A DNA stretch of 64,000 bases from an uncultured Pelagibacteraceae bacterium. Its GTDB lineage: Bacteria > Pseudomonadota > Alphaproteobacteria > Pelagibacterales > Pelagibacteraceae. Where the stretch lies: the NCBI GenBank assembly GCA_902560565.1, contig CACEMG010000002.1, positions 45,134-109,133 of the forward strand. The letters run 5' to 3'. The notes under the pieces are model-generated. The model was not told the origin of the DNA and did not search any database. It worked only from the letters and a program-made list of their open reading frames with translations. The translations under genes and the position numbers were made by a program. Below are positions 43,564-52,030 of this stretch, piece by piece (the first letter of the stretch is position 1; every line of letters starts with the position of its first letter).

Positions 43564-44429
43564 TTAAAAAAGGTATAATATTGTCAGGTGGAATGGGAAC
43601 AAGAATGAGCCCACTTACAAAAGCTGTTAATAAACAATTGCTCCCAATTTATGATAAACCTTTAATTTTTTACCCACTTTCAATTTTAATGTTAGCAAAA
43701 ATAAAAGATATATTAATTATTGTTAACAAAGGACAACTCTCACAATATAAGAAAATAATTCCAAATGGTAATAACATTGGAGTAAATATCACTTATAAAG
43801 AACAATCCTCTCCAAGAGGTTTGCCAGATGCTTTCATATTAGGACAAAAATTTATTGGAAAAGATAATGTTGCATTAATTCTTGGAGACAATTTTTTTTA
43901 TGGCCAGAATTTAACTAAACAATTATTAAATTCTGTAAAATTAAAAAAAGGAGCAAAAATAATTTTACATAAAGTAAATAAACCAGAACTTTATGGAGTT
44001 GCTAAAATAGATAAAAGAAAAAAGGTAATTAATATAAAAGAAAAACCGAAAAAATTTCTTTCAGATCTTGCTATAACTGGTTTGTATTTTTTTGATAATA
44101 ATGTCGTAAATTATGCAAAAAAACTTAAACCATCTAAAAGAAAAGAATTGGAAATTGTTGATTTAATAAACAAATATAAAAAAAACAAAAAATTAACTGC
44201 AGATTTAATAGGTAGAGGTGGTGCATGGTTAGATTCAGGTTCGATTGAAGATTTCTACAAAACTAGTTCTTTTGTGTCAGCTATAGAGAACAGACAAGGT
44301 TTTAAGATTGCATGTTTAGAGGAAATAGCTTTAAACAATAAATGGATTTCCAAAAAAGAAGTTAAAAACGCTATACAATTTTATGGAAACTGTGAATATT
44401 CAAATTATTTAAAAAAATTGATTGATTAG
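43560..44429 (+). CDS. rfbA: glucose-1-phosphate thymidylyltransferase
   Basis: Makes dTDP-glucose. The 289-residue nucleotidyltransferase opens IKKGIILSGGMGTRMSPLTK and continues AVNKQLLPIYDKPLIFYPLS. It also has LGDNFFYGQNL, the metal-binding aspartate region and GRGGAWLDSGSIEDFYKTS. The start is GTG at 43560, overlapping the rfbB stop (GTGA). The stop codon abuts the encoded CCA end of a convergent tRNA gene with no spacer. Confidence 0.93.
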   Translation: MIKKGIILSGGMGTRMSPLTKAVNKQLLPIYDKPLIFYPLSILMLAKIKDILIIVNKGQLSQYKKIIPNGNNIGVNITYKEQSSPRGLPDAFILGQKFIGKDNVALILGDNFFYGQNLTKQLLNSVKLKKGAKIILHKVNKPELYGVAKIDKRKKVINIKEKPKKFLSDLAITGLYFFDNNVVNYAKKLKPSKRKELEIVDLINKYKKNKKLTADLIGRGGAWLDSGSIEDFYKTSSFVSAIENRQGFKIACLEEIALNNKWISKKEVKNAIQFYGNCEYSNYLKKLID

Positions 44430-44506
44430 TGGTAGCGGGAAGTGGGATCGAACCACTGACCTCGGGCTTATGAGTCCCGCGCTCTAACCAACTGAGCTAC
44501 CCCGCC
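44430..44506 (-). tRNA. tRNA-Met (CAT anticodon, probably elongator)
   Basis: A 77-base cloverleaf on the minus strand. The acceptor strand is GGCGGGG (44506-44500) paired with TCCCGCT, allowing two G-U pairs. The D-arm is GCTCAG...GAGC, the anticodon loop CTCATAA, the T-arm AGTGG-TTCGATC-CCACT, and the 3' ACCA is encoded. The CAT anticodon could be elongator Met, initiator Met or lysidine-modified Ile. The paired G1-U72 end excludes a typical unpaired initiator. The GGCGGGGTAGCTCAG / CCCGCTACCA ends resemble alphaproteobacterial elongator tRNA-Met. Confidence 0.9.
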
Positions 44507-44560
44507 ATTAAATTGTTGTTGATATATACTACTTATTTTTTTTCTTTCAAACAAGAAATA

Positions 44561-44968
44561 CTAAAAATTAATATTAAATTTAGAAGGTTTCCAATCTTTT
44601 GGCGCCAACTCCAAATCATCGAATTCAAACGCAGGAGCAACTGTGCAACCAATTAAACTGTATGAGCCCGCTGGCTTCATTGCGAACCATGTATTTTTCT
44701 CTATATTAAATATAAAATTATTTTTTGATCCAATTTCATTAGTTTGATATTCCTCTCCATCTTTTGAAGTATATATGATTAGGGGGCTGCCTGAATAAAA
44801 ATGCAAAGTTTCATTTTTGGTTATTTTATGCCAATGAGAATGCTGATTACCCTCTAGCAGAAAATATATATGACTTACGTCTTTGGATCTGAATACTTCT
44901 ACATAATGCCCACCCTCTGGATGAGGGATCATTTTGTGGAGTGCAAGAATGGATTTTACAATACTCAT
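44561..44968 (-). CDS. cupin superfamily protein (DUF985 type)
   Basis: A 135-residue beta-barrel protein with MIPHPEGGHYVEVFRS at the start, YFLLEGNQHSHWHKI with cupin histidines, ETLHFYSGSPL and SLIGCTVAPAFEFDDLEL at the end, the characteristic pattern of the cupin_5/DUF985 family. The biochemical role is not settled; sugar-binding or epimerase-like roles have been suggested for the fold. The gene lies four bases after the aldo/keto reductase gene on the same strand. Confidence 0.82.
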   Translation of the reverse strand: MSIVKSILALHKMIPHPEGGHYVEVFRSKDVSHIYFLLEGNQHSHWHKITKNETLHFYSGSPLIIYTSKDGEEYQTNEIGSKNNFIFNIEKNTWFAMKPAGSYSLIGCTVAPAFEFDDLELAPKDWKPSKFNINF

Positions 44969-44972
44969 TTAT

Positions 44973-45893
44973 TCAAATTACACTTAACCATTTTTTTTCT
45001 TCTTCAGATAATATAATATTAGTGGAATTCATTGAAAATCTTAATTCTGATTTATTTTTTGATCCAATAATCGCATAAGAGGGGAATTTTTGGTTAATAA
45101 CCCATGACAAAGCTATATCATTAGGTGAGCAACTATACTTTTTTGACAATTCTTCAGCTCTTTTTCTTTTTTCAATATTATCTGTACTATAAAAACAATC
45201 TTTTAAGTGTCTATGAAACTTTCTTCTTAATAATTTTTTTATAAAATTTTCCTTAATAAAAAAGCCTCTAGCCTGACTTGACCATGCAAAATGATTAATA
45301 TTCTTACTCTCTAAATATTTAACATAATCCTTATTATTGATGCTTAAACAGTCTTGCCACAGTGGTTTTTCCATTTTTGCGAGTGAGAATTGGTTGTTAA
45401 TTATAGAAAAAGGAGTTTTATTATTTGTCTTCGACCATTTTAAAGACTCATCAAACCTTTCTTTGGAAATATTTGAAATTCCAAATAATTTGATTTTTCC
45501 TGAAGATTTAATTTCATTTAATACGTCAACATATTCGTTAATTGGAACATGCTTACTATGGTGATGTAAAATTAATATATCAGTAATATTTGACTGTAGT
45601 CTTTCTAAAGATGTCTGTAATAGATTAAATATTTCTGACGGTTTAGAGCTTTCTTCTCCAACTTTTGAAATTAAAACAATATTTCTCTCCAAACCTCTGG
45701 ATTTAATCCATTTACCTAAAAATTTTTCATTTTCACCACTCCTATAATAAATTGAATTATCAAAAGTATTTCCACCATTTTCATAATAAAAATCCCATAG
45801 CTTTGATGCAGAGGTATATTTTTTCTGTTTATCGTTTCCCAGTATTATTTTTGAAATCTTTTTTTCTAGCCCAGTAATTTCACCAAATAACAT
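44973..45893 (-). CDS. aldo/keto reductase family protein
   Basis: A 306-residue TIM-barrel oxidoreductase. Near the N terminus FDNSIYYRSGENEKFLGKW supplies the catalytic Asp and Tyr. DILILHHHSKHVP holds the active-site histidine strand. KLFGISNIS, the IINNQFSLA strand and a C-terminal cofactor segment (YAIIGSKNKSELRFSM) complete the family pattern. NADPH-dependent reduction of an aldehyde or sugar is expected; the substrate is unknown. It is co-directional with the cupin and follows the SBF transporter gene by ten bases. Confidence 0.85.
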   Translation of the reverse strand: MLFGEITGLEKKISKIILGNDKQKKYTSASKLWDFYYENGGNTFDNSIYYRSGENEKFLGKWIKSRGLERNIVLISKVGEESSKPSEIFNLLQTSLERLQSNITDILILHHHSKHVPINEYVDVLNEIKSSGKIKLFGISNISKERFDESLKWSKTNNKTPFSIINNQFSLAKMEKPLWQDCLSINNKDYVKYLESKNINHFAWSSQARGFFIKENFIKKLLRRKFHRHLKDCFYSTDNIEKRKRAEELSKKYSCSPNDIALSWVINQKFPSYAIIGSKNKSELRFSMNSTNIILSEEEKKWLSVI

Positions 45894-45903
45894 TTATTAA
45901 AAT

Positions 45904-46746
45904 TTATTTTTTTAATTTCATATTTCCTAGATAAAATAAAAGAAAACAGTATTGCAATAGAGCGTAAATAGTTATTGGAACTAGGTATTGAATTTCAGAA
46001 AAAATTAATGCCCCAACTACAAATCCCATAGCACCATTTTGTAATAATGCCTCAATTCTAATTGCCCTTTTTGATGGAACATCATCAATAATTATTTGTG
46101 TAATAATAAATGACGATAAAAATACTAAAACTAAAATTAAACTCATTGTGACCCCAACATCATCAAAATAACTTATTAGGTTATTTTTTTCGGTATAGAT
46201 AGCTATGAAAACAATTATTAAAAAAAGAGCAAATGCCAATCTGTCGAGAGTAAAAGTATATTTTTGAAAAAAATTGGAAAAATTTGCTCTACAAAAAATT
46301 CCTATAAAAACGGGTAACGTTATAAATAAAAAAGTCTTAACTGAGAATGTAAACAATTGTAAGTCAAAGCTTTGGTTATATAAAAAATTTGAAAAAAAAT
46401 TTAAATATAGCGGCACTGTTACAAAAGAAAACAATGCACATACTGATGTTAAACAAATTGATAAAGTTACATTGCCATCTGCTATTCTTGTTGCATAATT
46501 AGACATAGCAGCTGACGGCATAATCAATAAGAGAAAAACTCCTATTTGAAATTCCTTGTCCATCGGAAAATAATTTATAATTATCAAACCTATTATTGGA
46601 AGAACAACTACTTGGCAAAGGATTCCAACAATAAAATTTTTAGGTTTGCTAAATACTCTTAAAAATCTATTTATCTTTAAATTCAAACCTAGAGCAAACA
46701 TTATAAAAAAAACACCAAAAGGTCCTACTAATTTAACAAATTCCAT
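45904..46746 (-). CDS. SBF (bile acid:sodium symporter-like) family transporter
   Basis: A 280-residue membrane protein with about nine or ten helices. Family-like segments are FVKLVGPFGVFFIMFALGLNLKINRFLRV, VGILCQVVVLPIIG and LLLIMPSAAMSNYATRIADGNVTLS. The SBF superfamily covers bile acid, pantoate and other organic anion sodium symporters as well as arsenite carriers; the substrate is unknown here. Divergent from an unfamiliar regulator with a 55-base gap, a layout that often means the regulator controls it. Confidence 0.8.
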   Translation of the reverse strand: MEFVKLVGPFGVFFIMFALGLNLKINRFLRVFSKPKNFIVGILCQVVVLPIIGLIIINYFPMDKEFQIGVFLLLIMPSAAMSNYATRIADGNVTLSICLTSVCALFSFVTVPLYLNFFSNFLYNQSFDLQLFTFSVKTFLFITLPVFIGIFCRANFSNFFQKYTFTLDRLAFALFLIIVFIAIYTEKNNLISYFDDVGVTMSLILVLVFLSSFIITQIIIDDVPSKRAIRIEALLQNGAMGFVVGALIFSEIQYLVPITIYALLQYCFLLFYLGNMKLKK

Positions 46747-46801
46747 AAATTTAATTTACATATTTTATATTTATTCTAGATTAAATATTTGTAAAAATAA
46801 A

Positions 46802-47797
46802 ATGTCAAAGGAAAATAGATTAAAATTTTCAACAGAAGTAGAAGTATCAGATGTTTATAATACTCTTACTAAAAACTATATTGAAATAATTACCGATTAT
46901 TTCGAGCTTCAAAGAATTTGGTTAAATAACGCTTATGTAACATTCAAAGATTTAGACAAGTATTTTATCTTGATGAGCTTAGTAAGTAAAACTTTCGATA
47001 GTTACGGTGAATACTTTATAAAATATAATTTTGAACAATTTTATAATGTAAGTGAATATGAACTTAAAAAATTTAATATTGTAAATGTAGCTAAGGAACT
47101 TTCGATATCAAAAGAAACTGCCAGAAGAAAAATATTAGAATTAGAAAAAATCGGTATTATAAAAAAAAATAAAAAAGCTGTAGTAATAAATAGAGATGCG
47201 TATAACCTGCAAAAGCCAACCACATCTATACATTTAATATCTAAATTTTTATCACATCTTTCAAAACTAATGAAAGCATCAAATATTATAAATCAAGAGA
47301 TTTCATCATTAGATTTTGAATTATTAATTAAAAACAATTATACGCATTGCTGGAACTATTTTTTAAAATTTCAAATTGAGATGTTGACCGGTTTTAAAAA
47401 AAAGTTTTTTAAAGATTATGAAACTGTGCAAATCTGGGCAATAATTGTTTATAATCAAAATTTGTCATTAACAAAAAAATTTAAATCCAAATCAAAATTA
47501 CCCGATAAAGTTAAAGATACATATTTAGAGGAAATATTGTCATTGACAGGAACTTTAGGACTAAATGCCATGACTATTGCTGACTTGACCGGTATACCTA
47601 GACCAACGGTTATTAGAAAATTAAATTTTTTGATTAAAAATAAATTTATTGAAAAAAATAATGCCGGTCTTTACACCTTGTGTAATTCAAAAAAATTAAA
47701 AGAAGTAGATAGTTTTAGGCTAGAAAATGTTAATAAAATTTCAGCGATGTCATGTAAATTATTTAATGCAGCAAGGATTTTAGACAAAAATCTTTAA
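46802..47797 (+). CDS. putative transcription regulator with two winged-helix domains
   Basis: A 331-residue protein from ATG 46802; an in-frame longer reading from 46646 would run through the divergent gene and has no support. Two helix-turn-helix units are visible. One lies about residues 95-135 (NIVNVAKELSISKETARRKILELEKIGII). The other lies about residues 255-295 (AMTIADLTGIPRPTVIRKLNFLIKNKFIEK). Each is preceded by a similar mostly helical stretch, suggesting an internal duplication. I recognise no named family or ligand domain. Likely target: the divergent SBF transporter operon and itself. Confidence 0.65.
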   Translation: MSKENRLKFSTEVEVSDVYNTLTKNYIEIITDYFELQRIWLNNAYVTFKDLDKYFILMSLVSKTFDSYGEYFIKYNFEQFYNVSEYELKKFNIVNVAKELSISKETARRKILELEKIGIIKKNKKAVVINRDAYNLQKPTTSIHLISKFLSHLSKLMKASNIINQEISSLDFELLIKNNYTHCWNYFLKFQIEMLTGFKKKFFKDYETVQIWAIIVYNQNLSLTKKFKSKSKLPDKVKDTYLEEILSLTGTLGLNAMTIADLTGIPRPTVIRKLNFLIKNKFIEKNNAGLYTLCNSKKLKEVDSFRLENVNKISAMSCKLFNAARILDKNL

Positions 47798-47801
47798 ATT
47801 T

Positions 47802-48029
47802 TTAGAATGAAGCGATTGCTCCAGTAATCAGAACCACAGATGCAATTAAACTTACGAATATAAGATTCTCTTTTTTCTCTTTTTTTTTCTCTTCTCTCAC
47901 CTTGTCCATAAGTAAATTTATATCAACTTTGGTACTTTTTTTCTTTTGAGGAACAGCTTCCAATTCAATATCTTCGTTGTCGATTATAAACGTTTGAGTT
48001 GATTTTTTTGTTACTTGTTCTGATGACAT
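47802..48029 (-). CDS. 75-residue tail-anchored protein of unknown function
   Basis: Starts at ATG 48029 (MSSEQVTKKSTQTFIID). It has an acidic stretch, a very basic coiled-coil-like segment (DKVREEKKKEKKEN) and a single C-terminal transmembrane helix IFVSLIASVVLITGAIASF. An in-frame ATG at 48092 would add 21 residues that look untranslated. No family recognised. Its 3' end faces the regulator gene with four bases between stops. Confidence 0.55.
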   Translation of the reverse strand: MSSEQVTKKSTQTFIIDNEDIELEAVPQKKKSTKVDINLLMDKVREEKKKEKKENLIFVSLIASVVLITGAIASF

Positions 48030-48125
48030 ACTGAAGTAAATCATGCAAAATAAAATTTTACAATCTAGAGGTTGTTCAATTTGAGGTTTCAAATAATTAT
48101 TGGAGACCAGAATGGGAATTCTAGC

Positions 48126-50570
48126 CTAAATTGTTTTAAAATTATTTTGGTTCAAGCTTTTTGTCTGTAATTCAGCTGCATGCCTTTTTTTTGCAACTTC
48201 TACAAATAATTCAGCATTTTGTAATGTCTGCTTTGATATTTCTCCGTTTACATAACCAAATGATAAATTTTTATTGAAACAAAAGGAATAATTTCCAGAT
48301 GTTGTTCTTCCAATAATTTTATCATTTAAATAAATTGGCTCTTCATGAAGCAAAAGCGGTTCTCCAGGTTTATTTTCTTTAAGTGTTAGCATTATAAATT
48401 GCTTAGATGGAGTTTTGTCTTTAATTTTTAATAGTGCATCTCTTCCAACAAAATCTACATTTTTTTTATAACTTATGGTAAAACTCAATCCTGCTTGATA
48501 TTGGTTTTCCTCGGGTGAAATATCATGACCCCAATGTAAAAAACCACACTCCATACGCATTATATCCATTGCATGCATACCACAGTGAGACAATTCAAAG
48601 TTTTTACCCTCTAAAACAATGATGTTGTACACTCTTTTGGCATCTTCGCTTTTCACATAAAGTTCGTATCCTAATTCACCAACATAAGATAATCGCTGTG
48701 CCCATGTTTCTATATTATTTATTTTTATTGATTTTGCTGAGCCAAATTTAAAATTCTCATTTGAAAAATCATCTGAACTTAATTTGCTAATCATATCCCT
48801 ACTTCTTGGTCCAAACAAACCAAAACAACAATAATCATCTGTCACATCATTAATTTCGATTTTATCAGATAAATATTTTTCAATATGTATTTTGTCGTGC
48901 TCTCTAGTGGCTGCAGAACTCACAACTCGAAAATAATTTTTATTAATACATACAATACTTAAATCTGTTTCAATACCCCCATCATCATTTAACATTTGAG
49001 TATAAGTAGTTTTACCAGGTATATTTTTTATATTTGCAGTACTGATTTTTTGTAGTTCATCATGAACGCTTTCTCCTTTCAAATCAAATTTTGAGAAAGA
49101 AGATAAATCAAATAGTCCTACATTTTTTCTTGCATTTATTGTTTCATGTTTTGCTGATGGGTACCAATTTTGAAAACCAAAACTATACTCATATTTTGGT
49201 TGTTTCCCATTCATCGAATACCACATTGGTCTTTCATAACCTGATGTAGCACCAAAACAAGCACCCACTTTTTTTAATTCGTCATGATAAGGAAGTATTT
49301 TTTGATTTCTTGAGGTATTATGTTGCTTATAAGGCCAATGCATTCCATATAAATCTCCCAGAGTTTCAGTTACTCTTTCCATAATAAATTTTTTTGAAGA
49401 ATGAAATTTTTGAAATCTTTTAATATCTAAAGAAAATAAATCTTCGTTTATATGTCCATTGATCATCCATTCTGCAGTTACTTTTCCAGCGCCTCCTGCA
49501 CTAGCAATTCCAATACTATTGAAGCCACAGCAGGTATATAATTTTTTTACTTCTGCTGTTTCACCTAAAAGATATTGAGTATCAGGTGTAAAAGACTCAG
49601 GACCAGAAAAAAACTTTCTAATGCCAGCATCTTTAAGCATTGGAAGCCTGTGAAAAGATTTTTTTAAATATGGTTCAAAGTGATCAAAATCATCTGGAAA
49701 TTCTCCAAAAGAAAAATCATCCGGCACTCTTCCAGTTTCTTTAAACGCAGGTTTTGCATTTGGTTCAAATATTCCTACAAGCATTTTGCCTGCGTCCTCT
49801 TTTAAATACAAACAAGCATTATAATCTCTTAAAACAGGTAAATTTTTTGGTAGACTTTTCATTGGTTCTGTTATTACATAAAAATGTTCATTAGGATAAA
49901 GAGGTACACTTACATTTATATCTTCTGCTATTTGTCTTGACCACATTCCGGTAGCAAGCACCACATACTCGCAATTTATTTTGCCATAAGAAGTATCGAC
50001 TCCTACGATTTTACCTTTATTAACTAAAATTTTTTTTACTGGAGTTTTCTCAAAAATTTTTACACCTTTCATCCTTGCTGCTTTAGCTAAAACATTTGTA
50101 ACTCCAACAGGATCGGCCTGACCATCTTTAGGCATAAATACACTGCCTTCAATATCAGCGTCCTCAATTACTGGATATAATTCTTTAGTTTTTTTTTTGT
50201 CTAAAATTTGAACATCCACATTAGATAGTTGCGCTGTTGTTGCTTGCCTTAAAAGTTCCTGCATTCTATCTTTTGTTGAAGCAACGGTAATAGCGCCATT
50301 TTGTTTTAGACCAGTGGACAAACCTGTAGTTTTTTCAAGTTCTTTATATAAATCAAGAGAGTACTTTCTTAATTTTGTGATAGTTTGAGATGCTCCAAGC
50401 TGACCTACAAGACCTGCTGCATGCCAAGTAGTTCCAGATGTAAGCTGATCTCTCTCTAAAAGAATAGTATCTTTCCAGCCAAATTTTGCTAAATGATATG
50501 CGCATGAGGTACCAGCTACTCCTCCGCCAATTACTACCACTTTTGTGCTTTTTGGGAGATCTTTTTTCAT
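48126..50570 (-). CDS. dimethylglycine/sarcosine dehydrogenase-like FAD-GcvT protein
   Basis: An 814-residue two-part enzyme. The N-terminal DAO-type FAD domain has VVVIGGGVAGTSCAYHLAKFG and TSGTTWHAAGLVGQLG, whose histidine is the usual site of covalent FAD attachment. From about residue 420 the protein is GcvT-like (GVGLFDLSSFSKF-type segment, MRMECGFLHWGHDISPEENQ), where tetrahydrofolate accepts the released one-carbon unit. It should oxidatively demethylate dimethylglycine, sarcosine or a related methylated amine, feeding C1 metabolism. Exact substrate unresolved. Divergent from galE with 24 bases between starts. Confidence 0.87.
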   Translation of the reverse strand: MKKDLPKSTKVVVIGGGVAGTSCAYHLAKFGWKDTILLERDQLTSGTTWHAAGLVGQLGASQTITKLRKYSLDLYKELEKTTGLSTGLKQNGAITVASTKDRMQELLRQATTAQLSNVDVQILDKKKTKELYPVIEDADIEGSVFMPKDGQADPVGVTNVLAKAARMKGVKIFEKTPVKKILVNKGKIVGVDTSYGKINCEYVVLATGMWSRQIAEDINVSVPLYPNEHFYVITEPMKSLPKNLPVLRDYNACLYLKEDAGKMLVGIFEPNAKPAFKETGRVPDDFSFGEFPDDFDHFEPYLKKSFHRLPMLKDAGIRKFFSGPESFTPDTQYLLGETAEVKKLYTCCGFNSIGIASAGGAGKVTAEWMINGHINEDLFSLDIKRFQKFHSSKKFIMERVTETLGDLYGMHWPYKQHNTSRNQKILPYHDELKKVGACFGATSGYERPMWYSMNGKQPKYEYSFGFQNWYPSAKHETINARKNVGLFDLSSFSKFDLKGESVHDELQKISTANIKNIPGKTTYTQMLNDDGGIETDLSIVCINKNYFRVVSSAATREHDKIHIEKYLSDKIEINDVTDDYCCFGLFGPRSRDMISKLSSDDFSNENFKFGSAKSIKINNIETWAQRLSYVGELGYELYVKSEDAKRVYNIIVLEGKNFELSHCGMHAMDIMRMECGFLHWGHDISPEENQYQAGLSFTISYKKNVDFVGRDALLKIKDKTPSKQFIMLTLKENKPGEPLLLHEEPIYLNDKIIGRTTSGNYSFCFNKNLSFGYVNGEISKQTLQNAELFVEVAKKRHAAELQTKSLNQNNFKTI

Positions 50571-50594
50571 TATTAATATATTTATACCAAATTA

Positions 50595-51584
50595 ATGATC
50601 AATAAAGTTAATAAAATTTTAATTACAGGTGGTGCAGGCTATATAGGAAGTCATGTCGCTGAAAAATTAGTCAAGACTAAATGCAAAATAGTAATTGTAG
50701 ATAATTTGCAGCGTGGTAGCAGAAAACTCATTAATAAAAAAACTAATTTTATAAAGGCTGATATTAATAATACAAAAAAACTGCGACAAATTATTTTAAA
50801 AAAAAAAATAGATACAATTATTCATTTAGCTAGTTTTGCTAGTGTAGCAGAATCTCAAAAGTTTAAGAAAAGATATTATTTAAATAATGTAATTGGAACT
50901 CAAAAGCTTCTTCAGGCGTGTAAAAATACAAATATTAAAAATTTCATTTATTCATCATCTTGTTCAATATATGGAAATGTGAAAGGAAAGGTCAGCGAAA
51001 CAAAAAAACCAAATCCAAAAAGTTATTATGCTTTTACAAAATATAAATCTGAAAATTTAATCAAAAATTTTTCTAAAAAATATAAATTTAAATATGTTAT
51101 TTTAAGATATTTTAATGTTGCGGGTGCAAGTAATTCAGGAAAAATAGGTGAAATTGGTAATAGAAATGATCGTTTAATAAAAAATTTAGCGATTCAATTT
51201 TTTAAAAGAATGGCAAAAATAAACATACATGGAACAAATTATAAAACTAAAGATGGTACGTGTATAAGAGATTACATTCATGTTTCAGACATAGCAGATA
51301 TTCATAATATGTGTATTGGTTATCTTAATAAAAATTTTAAATCGAATACTTTTAATTGTGGTTATGAAAAAGGTTATTCAGTTTTAGAGATATCAAATAT
51401 TTTCAAAAAGTTAAAAAAAAATACTATTATAAAATTTGGTAAGAGACGGCCAGGTGATGTTGGGCAGGTTTTCGCAAATTCAAGTAAATTTAAAAAAATA
51501 TTTAAATGGAAACCAAAATATAATGATATCAAAAAAATTTTATATAGTTCAATTAAATGGGAAAAAAAATTAAATCATTTGTAA
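50595..51584 (+). CDS. galE: UDP-glucose 4-epimerase
   Basis: An extended short-chain dehydrogenase of 329 residues. It has KILITGGAGYIGSHVAEKLV, IIHLASFASVAESQKF, SSSCSIYGNVKG, YYAFTKYKSE (Tyr-x3-Lys), ILRYFNVAGAS and GTCIRDYIHVSDIAD, the last two being GalE hallmarks. It supplies UDP-galactose for surface glycans. Its 3' end overlaps the convergent SET-domain gene by 15 bases, the longest convergent overlap in the window. Confidence 0.9.
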   Translation: MINKVNKILITGGAGYIGSHVAEKLVKTKCKIVIVDNLQRGSRKLINKKTNFIKADINNTKKLRQIILKKKIDTIIHLASFASVAESQKFKKRYYLNNVIGTQKLLQACKNTNIKNFIYSSSCSIYGNVKGKVSETKKPNPKSYYAFTKYKSENLIKNFSKKYKFKYVILRYFNVAGASNSGKIGEIGNRNDRLIKNLAIQFFKRMAKINIHGTNYKTKDGTCIRDYIHVSDIADIHNMCIGYLNKNFKSNTFNCGYEKGYSVLEISNIFKKLKKNTIIKFGKRRPGDVGQVFANSSKFKKIFKWKPKYNDIKKILYSSIKWEKKLNHL

Positions 51585-52010
51585 ACCTACGCCTGTTTTG
51601 GGGTAAGTATAAAGATTGTAATTTGCAGTTAATTCATTCCCGGCTTTTATATCCTTTGCTGCAACCATAAAAAAATATTTTGCATCTGGTTTTTCTTGTA
51701 GATTAAAAAACACATTTTCACCGTCATTATCATTTCCTGGAAATTTTTTGGTTGTAGCATCAATATCTAGTTTGTCTCCAAATTTAAGTTTAGGTAAAGT
51801 GTCTGTTACCATTCTCACCACTGTAGGGTCATCGGAGTGATTATAAAATCCACCTAAAGGTGTTCTGATATATTTATTCTCAAACTGCTCGTCTCTTATA
51901 TGGGTTACTCCAATAAATGTATTTTTTTTAATATCAACATTAGTAAATAATCCAAGTCCTTCAATTGGTGAATTTTTAATTGTTAATCCATCTGGCAAAG
52001 GCCTATACAT
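51570..52010 (-). CDS. SET-domain protein (putative lysine methyltransferase)
   Basis: A 146-residue stand-alone SET domain. It shows IEGLGLFTNVDIKKNTFIG at the start, the NHS motif in GGFYNHSDDPTVV, and the C-terminal catalytic-tyrosine region KAGNELTANYNLYTYP. Pre- and post-SET cysteine clusters are absent. Bacterial SET proteins methylate lysines on proteins such as histone-like or ribosomal proteins, but the target here cannot be read from sequence. It lies 20 bases downstream of alanine dehydrogenase on the same strand. Confidence 0.82.
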   Translation of the reverse strand: MYRPLPDGLTIKNSPIEGLGLFTNVDIKKNTFIGVTHIRDEQFENKYIRTPLGGFYNHSDDPTVVRMVTDTLPKLKFGDKLDIDATTKKFPGNDNDGENVFFNLQEKPDAKYFFMVAAKDIKAGNELTANYNLYTYPKTGVGLQMI

Positions 52011-52030
52011 TTATTACCCCTTATAAGTCC

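Noticed and set aside
44430..44506. tRNA 3' end as an attachment site for an integrated element carrying rfbBA
   Set aside because: No integrase, no repeat of the tRNA end and no change in base composition were seen nearby.
46646..46801. N-terminal extension of the two-winged-helix regulator
   Set aside because: The extra 52 residues would run through the start of the divergent transporter gene and look untranslated; ATG 46802 is the natural start.
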